Part shown: in pieces, positions 1 to 7,618 of the stretch
How positions within the stretch are numbered: position 1 is the stretch's first letter
How the letters are laid out: the number at the start of each line of letters is the position of its first letter
From: an uncultured Trueperaceae bacterium
GTDB lineage: Bacteria; Deinococcota; Deinococci; Deinococcales; Trueperaceae
NCBI GenBank assembly: GCA_913062675.1
Contig: CAJXWR010000004.1
Coordinates: forward strand, 1-57,781
Direction: 5' to 3'
DNA: 57,781 nt
Program-made: the position numbers and the translations under genes
Notes under the pieces: generated by a model
The model's input: only the letters and a program-made list of their open reading frames with translations
Databases searched by the model: none
What the model was told of the DNA's origin: nothing

Positions 1-493
1 GTTCCGTCCCGTTCTTGCGCACTTCGGCGAGCCGCCGCAGGATCGCATGGGAAAACTGGATCGGCGCGGGCATGAGCGCGTCGGTCTCGTCGGTCGCGTA
101 GCCGAACATGAGGCCCTGGTCTCCCGCACCGATGCGGTCGAAGGCGTGACCCGAGTCGGCCTCCTGCGCCCGGTCGACGCCGAGCGCAATGTCGGGCGAC
201 TGCTCGTTGATGGCGATCAGTACGCTCGAGTAGTCGGCGTCGAACCCGTAGGAGGGGTCGGTGTAGCCCACGTCGTGCACCGTGCTGCGCACGATGCCTT
301 GCAGGTCCACGTAATCCTCGCAGCGAATCTCGCCGGCGATGAGCGCAAGGCCGGTCGTGAGCATCGTCTCGGCCGCCACGCGCGCGTCGCCATCACGCTC
401 GAGGATGGCGTCGAGCACTGCGTCGCTGATGCGGTCGGCCAGCTTGTCGGGGTGACCCTCGGTCACCGATTCGGCGGAAATGCGGCGTTGCAT
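1..493 (-). CDS. metK: S-adenosylmethionine synthetase, N-terminal part
   Basis: MetK makes S-adenosylmethionine from methionine and ATP in the cytoplasm. The first 164 codons are present and the rest lies beyond the left edge. The protein opens with [20 protein letters not shown], the family's N-terminal ATP-binding signature. It later carries [12 protein letters not shown], the GAGDQG signature loop. The ATG at 491-493 lies directly before that signature and a GGGAGGC-like Shine-Dalgarno sequence lies just upstream, so this start is secure. It is divergent from the acetyltransferase gene. Identity is firm because both family signatures are intact. Confidence 0.96.
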   Translation of the reverse strand, partial: MQRRISAESVTEGHPDKLADRISDAVLDAILERDGDARVAAETMLTTGLALIAGEIRCEDYVDLQGIVRSTVHDVGYTDPSYGFDADYSSVLIAINEQSPDIALGVDRAQEADSGHAFDRIGAGDQGLMFGYATDETDALMPAPIQFSHAILRRLAEVRKNGTE

Positions 494-572
494 GGTGAAG
501 CCTCCCAAATGGCACTGGCGTCAAGATACCCACGCCCGGTTGGTCAACCGAGCGAGGTGGGCCACGGTTCGC

Positions 573-578
573 TATCCT
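573..578 (+). promoter_or_regulatory. Leaderless -10 hexamer (TATCCT) of GNAT gene
   Basis: TATCCT ends six bases before the ATG at 585. No Shine-Dalgarno sequence fits between them, so transcription probably starts at or next to the start codon. It matches the TANNNT pattern repeated across this window. Confidence 0.55.
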
Positions 579-584
579 GCCCCC

Positions 585-1160
585 ATGCCCCGCATCGTCC
601 CCTCCACGATTCGGCCCCCCGAGGGTCCCATCGAGGTGCGTCCCGCCGTGACGGGCGACGCGGGTGCCCTGCACGCATTGATGGACGGTATCTACCAGGA
701 GGACGCCTGGTTCGTTGGCGACGGACCACCCGACGTGCGTACGCTCGCCGGCAAGATTCGCAGCCTCGACCCGAGTCGCGCGATGCTCCTCGTCGCCGAG
801 ATGCACCCCGGGCGCGCCTACCACGAGCTCATCGGCTGGATCGAGGTGCGGCGGCTTGGCTACCGGCGTGTCGAGCACGTCGCGACGTTGACGCTGGCCG
901 TGGCTGCGCGGGCGCGACGGCGGGGCGTCGGCCGCATGCTGCTGCGGGCGGTGGAACCCTGGGCCCGGCGTGTCGGCGTGTTGAAACTGCGGCTCGACGT
1001 GCGGGCGGGCAACGAGGCGGCCATCGCGCTGTACGAGGCGGAGGGGTTCGAACGCGAGGGGGTGGAGCGGGGCCTGGTGCGCGACGAGGCGGGCTTCGAG
1101 GACAACCTCATCTACGGCAAGTTCCTCACGCCCGAGGTGACGGGGGAGCCGGACCGGTAG
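585..1160 (+). CDS. GNAT family N-acetyltransferase
   Basis: This 191-residue protein is a GCN5-related acetyltransferase that should transfer acetyl from acetyl-CoA to an unknown amine. The acetyl-CoA binding loop RRRGVGRML lies at about residues 111-119. It is followed by the typical NEAAIALYEAEGF segment (about 143-155) of the C-terminal half of the fold. The ATG at 585 is chosen because a TATCCT hexamer sits six bases upstream; an in-frame ATG at 480 would overlap the divergent metK start. Its TAG stop overlaps the presumed -10 element of the next gene. The substrate cannot be predicted. Confidence 0.85.
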   Translation: MPRIVPSTIRPPEGPIEVRPAVTGDAGALHALMDGIYQEDAWFVGDGPPDVRTLAGKIRSLDPSRAMLLVAEMHPGRAYHELIGWIEVRRLGYRRVEHVATLTLAVAARARRRGVGRMLLRAVEPWARRVGVLKLRLDVRAGNEAAIALYEAEGFEREGVERGLVRDEAGFEDNLIYGKFLTPEVTGEPDR

Positions 1161-1163
1161 ACT
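1158..1163 (+). promoter_or_regulatory. Leaderless -10 hexamer (TAGACT) of NYN gene
   Basis: TAGACT ends five bases before the ATG at 1169. Its first three bases are also the TAG stop codon of the acetyltransferase gene, so stop codon and -10 element share sequence. Confidence 0.55.
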
Positions 1164-1168
1164 CGCGC

Positions 1169-1723
1169 ATGTCCACGAACGACGATGCCTTCACCACCCT
1201 GCAGGCGGGGGAGCGGGCCGAGCACCGCGTCGCGCTGCTCGCCGACACGCAGAACCTGTACTACGCCGCGCGCGACGAGCATGGTGCGCACGTCGATTAC
1301 GAACGGTTGCTCGCCGTGTCCCTCCGGGGTCGCACGCTCGCGCAGGCCAGCGCGTACGTCGTCGAGCGTGAGGGGGACCGCACTGCGTTTCCGTTCATCA
1401 CGAAACTCTCCGCACTCGGGTACCGGGTGCACCGCCGAACCGTGCGCGTGCACCGCAGTGACGACGAGGGTCGCCTCGTCCTCGAGGGGGATTGGGACTT
1501 GCAGATCGCGGCGGACATGGTGCGCACCCTTGAACACGTGGACGTCATCGTCCTGGCGAGTGGGGACGGGGACTTCGTGCCCATGGTGAAACTCGCGCAG
1601 GAGCGAGGCGTGCGGGTCGAGGTGGCGGCGTTTCGGGCGGCCACGAGTCAGGCGCTCGCCGATGCGGCCGACCGGGTGGTCGACCTTTCCGCGATTCCCG
1701 GAATGTTCGTTCAGAACGGCTAG
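1169..1723 (+). CDS. NYN domain protein (LabA/DUF88 type PIN-like nuclease)
   Basis: This 184-residue protein has the NYN fold, a PIN-like RNase domain related to LabA/DUF88. Aspartates expected at the metal site are visible: D26 in LLADTQNLYY, D108 and D110 in LEGDWDLQIAADM, and D133 and D135 in LASGDGDFVPMV. The family is linked to RNA processing or decay, but no target can be named. The start is set by the TAGACT hexamer five bases upstream; a much longer in-frame extension runs over metK and the acetyltransferase and is not real. It may be co-transcribed with the preceding gene as well as having its own start. Confidence 0.85.
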   Translation: MSTNDDAFTTLQAGERAEHRVALLADTQNLYYAARDEHGAHVDYERLLAVSLRGRTLAQASAYVVEREGDRTAFPFITKLSALGYRVHRRTVRVHRSDDEGRLVLEGDWDLQIAADMVRTLEHVDVIVLASGDGDFVPMVKLAQERGVRVEVAAFRAATSQALADAADRVVDLSAIPGMFVQNG

Positions 1724-1799
1724 AGACTCGAATCGGCGCTCAGCTCCACGGCGGGATCGTTCGTCGATGACCCTTCGAAATGCGGAAGGGTTGGCGTAC

Positions 1800-1812
1800 A
1801 CGTCCTGGACGT
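1800..1812. promoter_or_regulatory. 13-bp perfect palindrome before the VapB-like gene
   Basis: ACGTCC-T-GGACGT is a perfect inverted repeat ending 13 bases before the ATG at 1826. VapB antitoxins usually bind palindromes over their own promoter, so this is a candidate autoregulatory operator. No binding evidence is available. Confidence 0.45.
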
Positions 1813-1825
1813 AGGTAGGTGAACC

Positions 1826-2035
1826 ATGCGGATGAACATCGATCTAGACGAAGCGCTCCTCGAAGAGGCCATGCGCCATACCGGCCCAATGGCGACACGG
1901 GACCTCGTGCACCTCGCGCTCGAAGAGTTCGTCGAACGACGTCGTGGCATCGACCCGCGCGACGTGCGCGGCACGGTCTCCTTCGATCCTGACTACGACT
2001 CCAAGGCGTTGCGGGGTTCCACGGGAGACCGTTGA
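1826..2035 (+). CDS. VapB-like antitoxin, apparently orphan
   Basis: This 69-residue protein begins MRMNIDLDEALLEEAM. That matches the ribbon-helix-helix N-terminus of type II VapB antitoxins (R-x-N-I-D-L-D), which bind operator DNA. A basic ERRR patch and an acidic tail follow, the tail being where VapB normally grips its VapC toxin. No intact VapC PIN-domain gene follows. The 173 bases before gatB are stop-rich; a TTG-started frame reads MTLEVLVGVDS and then breaks, which could be the eroded start of a vapC. A 13-bp palindrome lies just upstream. An ATG at 1832 is an alternative start. Confidence 0.75.
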   Translation: MRMNIDLDEALLEEAMRHTGPMATRDLVHLALEEFVERRRGIDPRDVRGTVSFDPDYDSKALRGSTGDR

Positions 2036-2208
2036 CCCTCGAGGTTCTCGTCGGTGTGGATTCGCGTTCACGCCGATCGCAGGCCCGCTGCGTTCACGCC
2101 CGTCGAACCCAAGCGGAGCGGGGTCTGTGACGCCGTCGGCCGCCATCCCATTCCGGCCAGGAAGATTCGGGCGGTCGAGTTCCACCTTCGCTTGATGGAG
2201 CGTTTGAG

Positions 2209-3633
2209 CTAGGCCTGGAGCCGCTGCTCGATTAGGTTCCGCACGACGCTCGCGTCGGCCGTGCCACCCGTTTCCTTCATGACCCTGCCCAACAGGGCAT
2301 TGATGGCCTTGGGTTGCTCCCGCGCCGACTCCACGACGTCGGGGTGGGCGGCCATCACCGCGTCGATGACCGTGCCGAGCGCGCCCTCGTCGGCCACGCG
2401 TGCGAGACCCCGCGACTCGACCAGTTCGCTGGCCTGTGCACCGTCGATCACCTCGGGCAGGAGTTCCTTCGCGACGGTGCTCGAGATCGTGCGGTCCTGG
2501 ACCAGGTCGAGCAGGTTGGCGAGGCGCGGTGCGAACGCGTCAGGGTCGGGGATGGCCTCCTCGAGCGTGCGACCGTCCTGATGGAGGTGCCCTGCGACCT
2601 CCGAGAGCAGCCAGTTCGCCACGATTTGCGCAGGTCCGTTCCATGCCGACGTGACCGCGTCGAACACGCCGGCGGTGTGCACGTCGTACGCGATTTGACT
2701 GGCTGCGTCCTCGTGCACCTCCAGCGCGGCGTAGCGGGCGCGCTTCGCTGCGGGCAGTTCCGGCATGGCGGCGTCGATGGCCGCGATCTGATCGTCGTGA
2801 ATCGTGATGGCAGGAATGTCGGGGTCGGGCATGTAGCGGTAGTCGGCGGCCTCCTCCTTGCTGCGTTGCGAGACCGTCTTCTGCCCCCCTTCGTTCCAGC
2901 CGCGCGTCTCCTGCACCACCTCGAAACCGTCCTCGAGAACGCGTTCCTGGCGGCGAATTTCGAACGCCAGGGCCGCCTCGACGCTGCGGAAGCTGTTGAG
3001 GTTCTTCACTTCGACCTTCGTGCCGAACGACCCGTCGGGGTTGCGGAGGCTGACGTTCACGTCGGCGCGCATCTTGCCTTCCTCGGGGCTGGCGTCGCTC
3101 ACGCCAAGCGCGCGGGCGATGGCGCGGACCTCCTGCAGGAAGGCGCGTGCCTCCTCCGGCGTGCGCAGGTCTGGTTCGGTCACCATTTCGATCAGTGGTG
3201 CGCCCGCCCGGTTCAGGTCGAGCAGGCTGTGGTCGGCGTAGGTGGGGTGGACGAGGCGGCCGGCGTCCTCCTCGAGGTGCACGCGCGTGATGCCGATCGT
3301 GCGACCGCCTGGAATGGGGACCGCGCCGTGCTCGCCGATGGGGCGTTCGAACTGGCTGATCTGGTAGTTCTTCGGTGCGTCGGGATAGAAGTAGTGCTTC
3401 CGGTGGAACTGGGTGCGCTCGGGCACCTCGCAGCCGAGCGCGCGCGCGAACCGCAGGCCGAGCGCGATGGCTTCGCGGTTGGCGACGGGCAGGCTGCCGG
3501 GCAGCCCCATGCAGACGGGGCAGACGTTCGTGTTCGGGTCCGAACCGAACCCGTCGGCGTCGCAGGCGCAGAACATCTTGCTGCGGGCCTTGACGGCGAG
3601 GTGGATCTCGAGACCAATGACGGGTTCCGGCAC
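2209..3633 (-). CDS. gatB: Asp/Glu-tRNA(Asn/Gln) amidotransferase subunit B
   Basis: GatB is the tRNA-binding kinase subunit of the GatCAB complex, which converts Glu-tRNA(Gln) and Asp-tRNA(Asn) to the amidated forms. The protein is 474 residues, normal for the family. It starts PEPVIGLEIHLAVKARSKMF, with the paired cysteines CAC and CPVC of the zinc site close behind. The C-terminal YqeY-like region ends in VMKETGGTADASVVRNLIEQ. The GTG at 3633 is preferred over an upstream ATG at 3723 because it begins the family N-terminus and has TAGACT seven bases upstream. A GatA-like gene lies 21 kb away and gatC is not seen, so the genes are dispersed. Confidence 0.96.
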   Translation of the reverse strand: MPEPVIGLEIHLAVKARSKMFCACDADGFGSDPNTNVCPVCMGLPGSLPVANREAIALGLRFARALGCEVPERTQFHRKHYFYPDAPKNYQISQFERPIGEHGAVPIPGGRTIGITRVHLEEDAGRLVHPTYADHSLLDLNRAGAPLIEMVTEPDLRTPEEARAFLQEVRAIARALGVSDASPEEGKMRADVNVSLRNPDGSFGTKVEVKNLNSFRSVEAALAFEIRRQERVLEDGFEVVQETRGWNEGGQKTVSQRSKEEAADYRYMPDPDIPAITIHDDQIAAIDAAMPELPAAKRARYAALEVHEDAASQIAYDVHTAGVFDAVTSAWNGPAQIVANWLLSEVAGHLHQDGRTLEEAIPDPDAFAPRLANLLDLVQDRTISSTVAKELLPEVIDGAQASELVESRGLARVADEGALGTVIDAVMAAHPDVVESAREQPKAINALLGRVMKETGGTADASVVRNLIEQRLQA

Positions 3634-3640
3634 GTGAGTG

Positions 3641-3646
3641 AGTCTA
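3641..3646 (-). promoter_or_regulatory. Leaderless -10 hexamer (TAGACT) of gatB
   Basis: TAGACT on the minus strand ends seven bases before the gatB GTG. It supports the shorter, leaderless start. Confidence 0.55.
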
Positions 3647-3732
3647 GCAAGCGCGGCAGGGTCGAAGCGGACGTGTGTGTCGGCCTTGCGGCGTGCGATG
3701 CGTGCGTACACGAAAGGCGGCATCTCGTTCGC

Positions 3733-3738
3733 TACACT
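3733..3738 (+). promoter_or_regulatory. Leaderless -10 hexamer (TACACT) of BFN gene
   Basis: TACACT ends six bases before the GTG at 3745. It is divergent from the gatB element about 90 bases away. Confidence 0.55.
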
Positions 3739-3744
3739 ACGGGC

Positions 3745-4176
3745 GTGATACGCATGCGGCTCGACGACATCGCCGTCTCGGGGGAAGGCAAGCAGTTCCT
3801 CCTGCTCCTCCGCGAGGAGGAAGGAGAGCGGGTGCTGCCCATCGTGGTGGATCCGCTACAAGCGCTCTCCATTGCGGCGGGACGCAGTGGCGAGACGCCG
3901 GAACGCCCAATGACGCACGACTTCATCCTCTCGCTGCTCGAGGTGCTCGGCGCGAAGGTGGAGGAGGTGCACGTCACCGACTTGCAGGACGGCACCTTCT
4001 ATGCCCTGCTCGTCGTGGAGCGGGGTGGCGTGCGGTTCGACGTGGATGCGCGGCCGAGCGATGCGCTCGCGGTCGCCGTGCGGGTCGATGCACCCATCCT
4101 CGTGGCGGAGGAGGTGCTCGAGAAGTCGGGTCTCGAGGACGATACGCATGAGGTGGGCGAGGGCGTCGAAGCATAG
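3745..4176 (+). CDS. BFN domain (DUF151) bifunctional nuclease family protein
   Basis: This 143-residue protein matches the BFN/DUF151 family (Pfam DNase-RNase). The core segments are visible: VLPIVVDPLQALSIAAG, then RPMTHDFILSLLEVLGAKVE, then FDVDARPSDALAVAVRVDAPI. Members were described as bifunctional nucleases in plants and are widespread in bacteria; their cellular role there is poorly defined. The GTG at 3745 is chosen from the TACACT hexamer six bases upstream. The protein ends in a short acidic tail. It is transcribed away from gatB. Confidence 0.88.
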   Translation: MIRMRLDDIAVSGEGKQFLLLLREEEGERVLPIVVDPLQALSIAAGRSGETPERPMTHDFILSLLEVLGAKVEEVHVTDLQDGTFYALLVVERGGVRFDVDARPSDALAVAVRVDAPILVAEEVLEKSGLEDDTHEVGEGVEA

Positions 4177-4238
4177 GCACGAGCTGACTGCTTCGCAAGA
4201 AGCGCCTAGACCGCGTGCCAACCTGCCGCCTCGCCCGC

Positions 4239-4244
4239 TACGCT
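4239..4244 (+). promoter_or_regulatory. Leaderless -10 hexamer (TACGCT) of HepT-like gene
   Basis: TACGCT ends six bases before the ATG at 4251, with no ribosome binding site between. Confidence 0.55.
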
Positions 4245-4250
4245 GGGCGC

Positions 4251-4691
4251 ATGAAGCACGACGACCACCGCGTTCCTCGCGACGAGTTCCGAAGGCGCGT
4301 TCGCCATCTCGACGAAGTGTTGACGATTCTTGATGGTCTCGCGAAAACACCGATTGACGTGTTCCTCGTCAATCCAGAGAAGTATGGAAGTGCGGAGCGA
4401 TTCCTCCAGGTGGCCCTCTTGGCGCTCCATAATCTGGGTGCAGAGGTCGTGTCCATCCGTGACGCGGTTCGCGTCGATAAGGATTGGAACGTGCCCGATC
4501 GCCTGGAGGCGAGCGGCTTGATCTCGAAGGAAGAGGCGGCCTTGTGGCGAGACGTCAACCGGTTTCACGACGTTTTCGTGCAGGACGACCTCGAAGTGGC
4601 CCATCGGCGCGTGCACGAGATTCTCACGACCCGCTTGGAGGATCTTCGGTCGCTCATGAGAACCGTGGTGCGCGCAGAGCAGCGATCCTAG
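4251..4691 (+). CDS. HepT-like HEPN (DUF86) protein, orphan
   Basis: This 146-residue, mostly helical protein resembles HepT/DUF86 HEPN RNases, the toxins of HepT-MntA modules. The C-terminal half has a candidate RNase motif R100-x5-H106 (RDVNRFH), followed by VFVQDDLEVAHRRV, which parallels the 'FRN-LVH-Y-VD-EIV' block of the family. The middle segment FLQVALLALHNLGAEVVS matches the 'Q...ALQ...D...H' helix. The usual partner, an MNT-fold nucleotidyltransferase antitoxin, is absent on both sides. The ATG at 4251 is favoured over one at 4215 because of TACGCT six bases upstream. Whether it is an active RNase is unknown. Confidence 0.7.
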   Translation: MKHDDHRVPRDEFRRRVRHLDEVLTILDGLAKTPIDVFLVNPEKYGSAERFLQVALLALHNLGAEVVSIRDAVRVDKDWNVPDRLEASGLISKEEAALWRDVNRFHDVFVQDDLEVAHRRVHEILTTRLEDLRSLMRTVVRAEQRS

Positions 4692-4773
4692 GGCGGCGCG
4701 CGGCATTCCCAACGAAGCGCCGCCGAACCGGCACGGAGGCATGGTCGGCGGCGCGACGTTTGATTGAGTTCGA

Positions 4774-5274
4774 TTAGCCTTGCAGGTGCGCCTCGAGGAA
4801 GTAGAGCGCCTTGTCGACCTCGGTGACGATGTCGGTGAGGAGACCCTCGGTCGCCGCGTCACCCTGCTCGCTCGCGGTTTCGATGGCCTTGCGGGTCATG
4901 GCGGCGTAGGCGGCCCAGCGTTCGATGAGCGCTTCGAGCGTGCCGCGCCCGTCGACGACGTCGCGCGGCCACTCGGGGAGCGGGCTGGCGTCGGCGGTCA
5001 TGCGGATTGTGCCTTCGGCGTACCCACCGAGGGCGGCGATGCGCTCGGCAATCTCGTCGGTCTGCGGCTCCACGACCTCGGCGATCTGGTCGAACAGCAG
5101 GTGCAGCTGCATGAAGTCCATGCCCTTGACGTTCCAGTGCGCCTGCTTCGTCTGGGCGTACAGGTCGGCGTTGGCGGCGAGTTGCCGGTTGAGGATCTGG
5201 ACGAGGTCGGCGCGGATGGTGGGGTCGAGATCGTTCTTCGTGGGGAAGGTGGGGCGGGTGGCTGTGGTGGTCAT
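4774..5274 (-). CDS. dps: Dps ferritin-like iron-storage and DNA-protection protein
   Basis: Dps forms a dodecameric shell that oxidises and stores iron using peroxide, and often protects DNA. The protein is 166 residues, normal for the family. The ferroxidase ligands are present with standard spacing: H46 in QAHWNVKG, H58 in FMQLHLLFDQ, and D73 and E77 in QTDEIAERI. The start ATG (5272-5274) follows an AGGAGG ribosome binding site, so this gene has a leader, unlike many neighbours. The N-terminal tail MTTTATRPTFPTKND is short and not strongly basic, so DNA binding by the tail is uncertain. A perfect 21-bp palindrome covers the -35 region of its presumed promoter. Confidence 0.95.
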   Translation of the reverse strand: MTTTATRPTFPTKNDLDPTIRADLVQILNRQLAANADLYAQTKQAHWNVKGMDFMQLHLLFDQIAEVVEPQTDEIAERIAALGGYAEGTIRMTADASPLPEWPRDVVDGRGTLEALIERWAAYAAMTRKAIETASEQGDAATEGLLTDIVTEVDKALYFLEAHLQG

Positions 5275-5339
5275 GATGGTGCCTCCTAGCTGGGCGCGAA
5301 TGGAACGTCGCTTCGTGCGCGTTCCCGGCCAACGACCCG

Positions 5340-5345
5340 AGCCTA
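5340..5345 (-). promoter_or_regulatory. dps: Candidate dps -10 hexamer (TAGGCT)
   Basis: TAGGCT on the minus strand lies 65 bases upstream of the dps ATG. A 21-bp palindrome begins five bases further upstream, where a -35 element would be expected. Confidence 0.45.
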
Positions 5346-5350
5346 CACGA

Positions 5351-5371
5351 AACTCGGAATGATTCCGAGTT
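5351..5371. promoter_or_regulatory. 21-bp perfect palindrome, candidate dps operator
   Basis: The two 10-base arms AACTCGGAAT and ATTCCGAGTT are perfect reverse complements around a central G. The AATGATT core resembles the centre of Fur/PerR-family boxes (AATNATT), but the outer bases differ from those consensus sites. Its position over the -35 region suggests repression by a dimeric regulator. Confidence 0.6.
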
Positions 5372-5447
5372 GTCTGGGCGACAGGGTGCGCCGCGCCGAC
5401 GCCTCGCACCCCTCATCATGCGCACGTACGCCCACGGCACCAGGAAC

Positions 5448-5522
5448 GAACGTCACACCCATGAACGTCACACCCATGAACGTCACACCCATGAACGTCA
5501 CGCCCACGAACGTCACATCCAC
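5448..5522. repeat. Five tandem 15-bp repeats
   Basis: Five head-to-tail units of 15 bases run without gaps. The first three are identical (GAACGTCACACCCAT) and the last two differ at two positions each. Read on the plus strand they would encode a repeated N-V-T-P-M, but no convincing gene contains them. They lie between the end of the tRNA-editing gene and the dps operator. Confidence 0.85.
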
Positions 5523-5537
5523 GAAGCTCCGGTCGCT

Positions 5538-6785
5538 TCAGGCGTCCTGCCGTGCTGACGCAACCTGTTCTGCTGCTGCGCGGGCGGCTGCGTCGAGGGC
5601 GGCGTCCAGCTGCGAAGCGTCCGACCCCGATCCTTGCGCCCGGTCGGGCTTTCCGCCCCCGCGCCCCTCAATCACGTCCAGGGCCGCCTTCAGGATGGTG
5701 CGCGCGTCCACCCGCACCCGCTCGGCGCCCACTTGAACCAGCACGGTTGCGCGTGCCTCCTCCACCGCACCGAGAATCGTGACCACGTCCGGCCGGAGCT
5801 TCGAGGCGGCCTCCGCCATGGCGGCCAAGGCGTCTCGCACCAACGTGCCCTCGGGCGCATCCACGCGGAGGTGCAGCACGCCATCGTTCACCTGCGCCGC
5901 ATTTCCGCCTACGCGCGCTTCCGCCCAGGCGGACAGGGCGCGCACGTGCGCGAACCGCACCGCCTGCAGTTCGCTGCGCAACGCCTCCACGCGTGCCGGC
6001 ACGTCCTCCCGCCCCGCACTGAACGACCGGGCGAGCGCATCGACGTCCTCCAGCAGCGACTGTGCCAGCGCCTGCGCCTCCCACCCCGCGAGGAACGACA
6101 CGCGCGTCAAATCCCCCCGAATCCTCTGCCGACCCACCGCCAAGAGCGGCAGCATCTCCGCCGTGCGCGCCAGATGCGTCCCCCCGCAGGCCGCAATCTC
6201 CACGTCCCCCATCTGCACCAGGCGAATCCGACCCTGCACCTTGGGCGGACGCCGCAGCGGGTACGCGCCCAGGTCCGCATCGTCCACCTCGAACGCTCGG
6301 ATCTCGAGGTCGTCGTACGCCCACCCGCGCGCCAGCGCGAATGCGGCAGTCACGTCCTCGTCCCCCGGGTCGCCCGCAAAGTCGATCGTCACCTCGGGCG
6401 AGGCGAGCGACACCGACCGCGTCTCGAACGCCGCGTTCACGTGCAGGAACGCCTGACTGACCAGGTGCTGTGCACTGTGCCGCTGCATGTGGCGGTACCG
6501 CCGATCCCAATCGATCTCGCCACGGACCGCGTCCCCCACCCCCGGCTGCGTTCCCTCCACGCGGTGACGCACCACGCCCCCGGCCTCTTTGTCCACCGCC
6601 ACGTCCACGACGCGCGCCTCACCTCCCGCATGCAGCAGCATCCCCACGTCGTGCAACTGACCCCCAGCGGTGGGGTAGAAGACGCTCGTGTCGAGCGTCA
6701 CCCAAACGGCGTCCCCATCCTGCTCCACGTCGGTCACCACGGTCTCCATGGACCTCGCGTAACTGTCGCGTTGATCGAGCCTCAT
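5538..6785 (-). CDS. Alanyl-tRNA editing protein (AlaX-like) with DHHA1 domain
   Basis: This 415-residue protein is a stand-alone homologue of the AlaRS editing half, expected to hydrolyse Ser- or Gly-tRNA(Ala) in trans. The editing-site zinc ligands are intact: H103 and H107 in HSAQH, C200 and H204 in CGGTH. The C-terminal ~150 residues form a DHHA1 domain, ending near the glycine-rich [14 protein letters not shown] that is typical of AlaRS C-Ala. The length fits the long AlaX class carrying DHHA1. The ATG at 6783-6785 is chosen by TACCTT seven bases upstream. It is divergent from folE. Confidence 0.9.
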   Translation of the reverse strand: MRLDQRDSYARSMETVVTDVEQDGDAVWVTLDTSVFYPTAGGQLHDVGMLLHAGGEARVVDVAVDKEAGGVVRHRVEGTQPGVGDAVRGEIDWDRRYRHMQRHSAQHLVSQAFLHVNAAFETRSVSLASPEVTIDFAGDPGDEDVTAAFALARGWAYDDLEIRAFEVDDADLGAYPLRRPPKVQGRIRLVQMGDVEIAACGGTHLARTAEMLPLLAVGRQRIRGDLTRVSFLAGWEAQALAQSLLEDVDALARSFSAGREDVPARVEALRSELQAVRFAHVRALSAWAEARVGGNAAQVNDGVLHLRVDAPEGTLVRDALAAMAEAASKLRPDVVTILGAVEEARATVLVQVGAERVRVDARTILKAALDVIEGRGGGKPDRAQGSGSDASQLDAALDAAARAAAEQVASARQDA

Positions 6786-6792
6786 GCGCGCG

Positions 6793-6798
6793 AAGGTA
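6793..6798 (-). promoter_or_regulatory. Leaderless -10 hexamer (TACCTT) of alanyl-tRNA editing gene
   Basis: TACCTT on the minus strand ends seven bases before the ATG. The same hexamer and spacing class recurs before the RidA gene. Confidence 0.5.
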
Positions 6799-6953
6799 GC
6801 ACGCGCACGCGGGTGCGCGCGTCCGGGCCGAATCCCGGGACCGTTCCGCCCGATACGGTTCCCCTCCACTCACGGGCGTACCGTTCCCTCCACGTCGCAG
6901 CGCACCCCGCGCCGCGCATCGCCCTCGAGACCGTCTGCCCAAGGAGGCTGACG

Positions 6954-7559
6954 ATGCCTGAACCCACTATGACGCTTCACGATCCTCACGCCGAGTTCGA
7001 CGAGGTTGGAGAGACCTCGCTCGACCACGTCGTCACCGAACTCATCACCGGGCTTGGAGAGGACGTCACCCGCGAGGGTCTGCTCAAGACGCCGCAGCGC
7101 GTCGAACGCTCGCTCCGCTTCCTGACCAGCGGCTACGAAACCTCCGTCGATGACGTGCTCAACGGTGCGCTCTTCGATGCCGAAGGCTCTGAAATGGTCG
7201 TCGTGAAGGGCATCGAGTTCTACTCGCTGTGCGAGCACCACATGCTCCCCTTCTTCGGGACGGCGCACATCGCCTACATCCCCGGCAGCAAGATTCTCGG
7301 CCTCAGCAAGTTCGCGCGCGTCGTCGACGTGTTCGCGCGCCGCATGCAGGTCCAGGAACGCATGACCCTGCAGATCGCCGATGCGCTCGAGAAGGCGCTC
7401 GAGCCGCGCGGCCTTGCCGTCGTGACCGAAGCCAGCCACCTGTGCATGATGATGCGCGGTGTCGAGAAGCAGGGAAGCACGACGCGAACGAGCGCCATGC
7501 GAGGCGCATTCAAGGACGACGCGCGCACCCGACAGGAGTTCCTCGAAGCGCTTCGCTGA
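6954..7559 (+). CDS. folE: GTP cyclohydrolase I
   Basis: FolE converts GTP to 7,8-dihydroneopterin triphosphate, the first step of folate (and in some bacteria queuosine) synthesis. The protein is 201 residues. The zinc ligands are present at the canonical spacing: C93 and H96 in [12 protein letters not shown], and C164 in [10 protein letters not shown]. The substrate-site segment [20 protein letters not shown] is intact. A strong AAGGAGG site lies seven bases before the ATG at 6954. A second in-frame ATG at 6969 is less well placed. A stable hairpin follows the stop. Confidence 0.97.
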   Translation: MPEPTMTLHDPHAEFDEVGETSLDHVVTELITGLGEDVTREGLLKTPQRVERSLRFLTSGYETSVDDVLNGALFDAEGSEMVVVKGIEFYSLCEHHMLPFFGTAHIAYIPGSKILGLSKFARVVDVFARRMQVQERMTLQIADALEKALEPRGLAVVTEASHLCMMMRGVEKQGSTTRTSAMRGAFKDDARTRQEFLEALR

Positions 7560-7581
7560 GACCCGCCAGGGCGAAAGCGTC

Positions 7582-7610
7582 GGGGGCGTGAGCAACTTAC
7601 TCACGCCCCC
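7582..7610. terminator. Hairpin terminator after folE
   Basis: GGGGGCGTGAG pairs perfectly with CTCACGCCCCC around a seven-base loop, followed by GTTTCC. It lies 22 bases past the folE stop and could act in both directions. Confidence 0.75.
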
Positions 7611-7618
7611 GTTTCCAT

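Noticed and set aside
2036-2208. Intact vapC toxin gene after vapB
   Set aside because: No open frame of suitable length or PIN-domain aspartates is present; at most an eroded remnant.
5448-5522. CRISPR array
   Set aside because: The 15-bp units are contiguous with no spacers, and no cas genes are present.
6799-6953. Riboswitch upstream of folE
   Set aside because: The region has repeats of ACCGTTCC-like words but no aptamer core I recognise; it is more simply a divergent promoter region.
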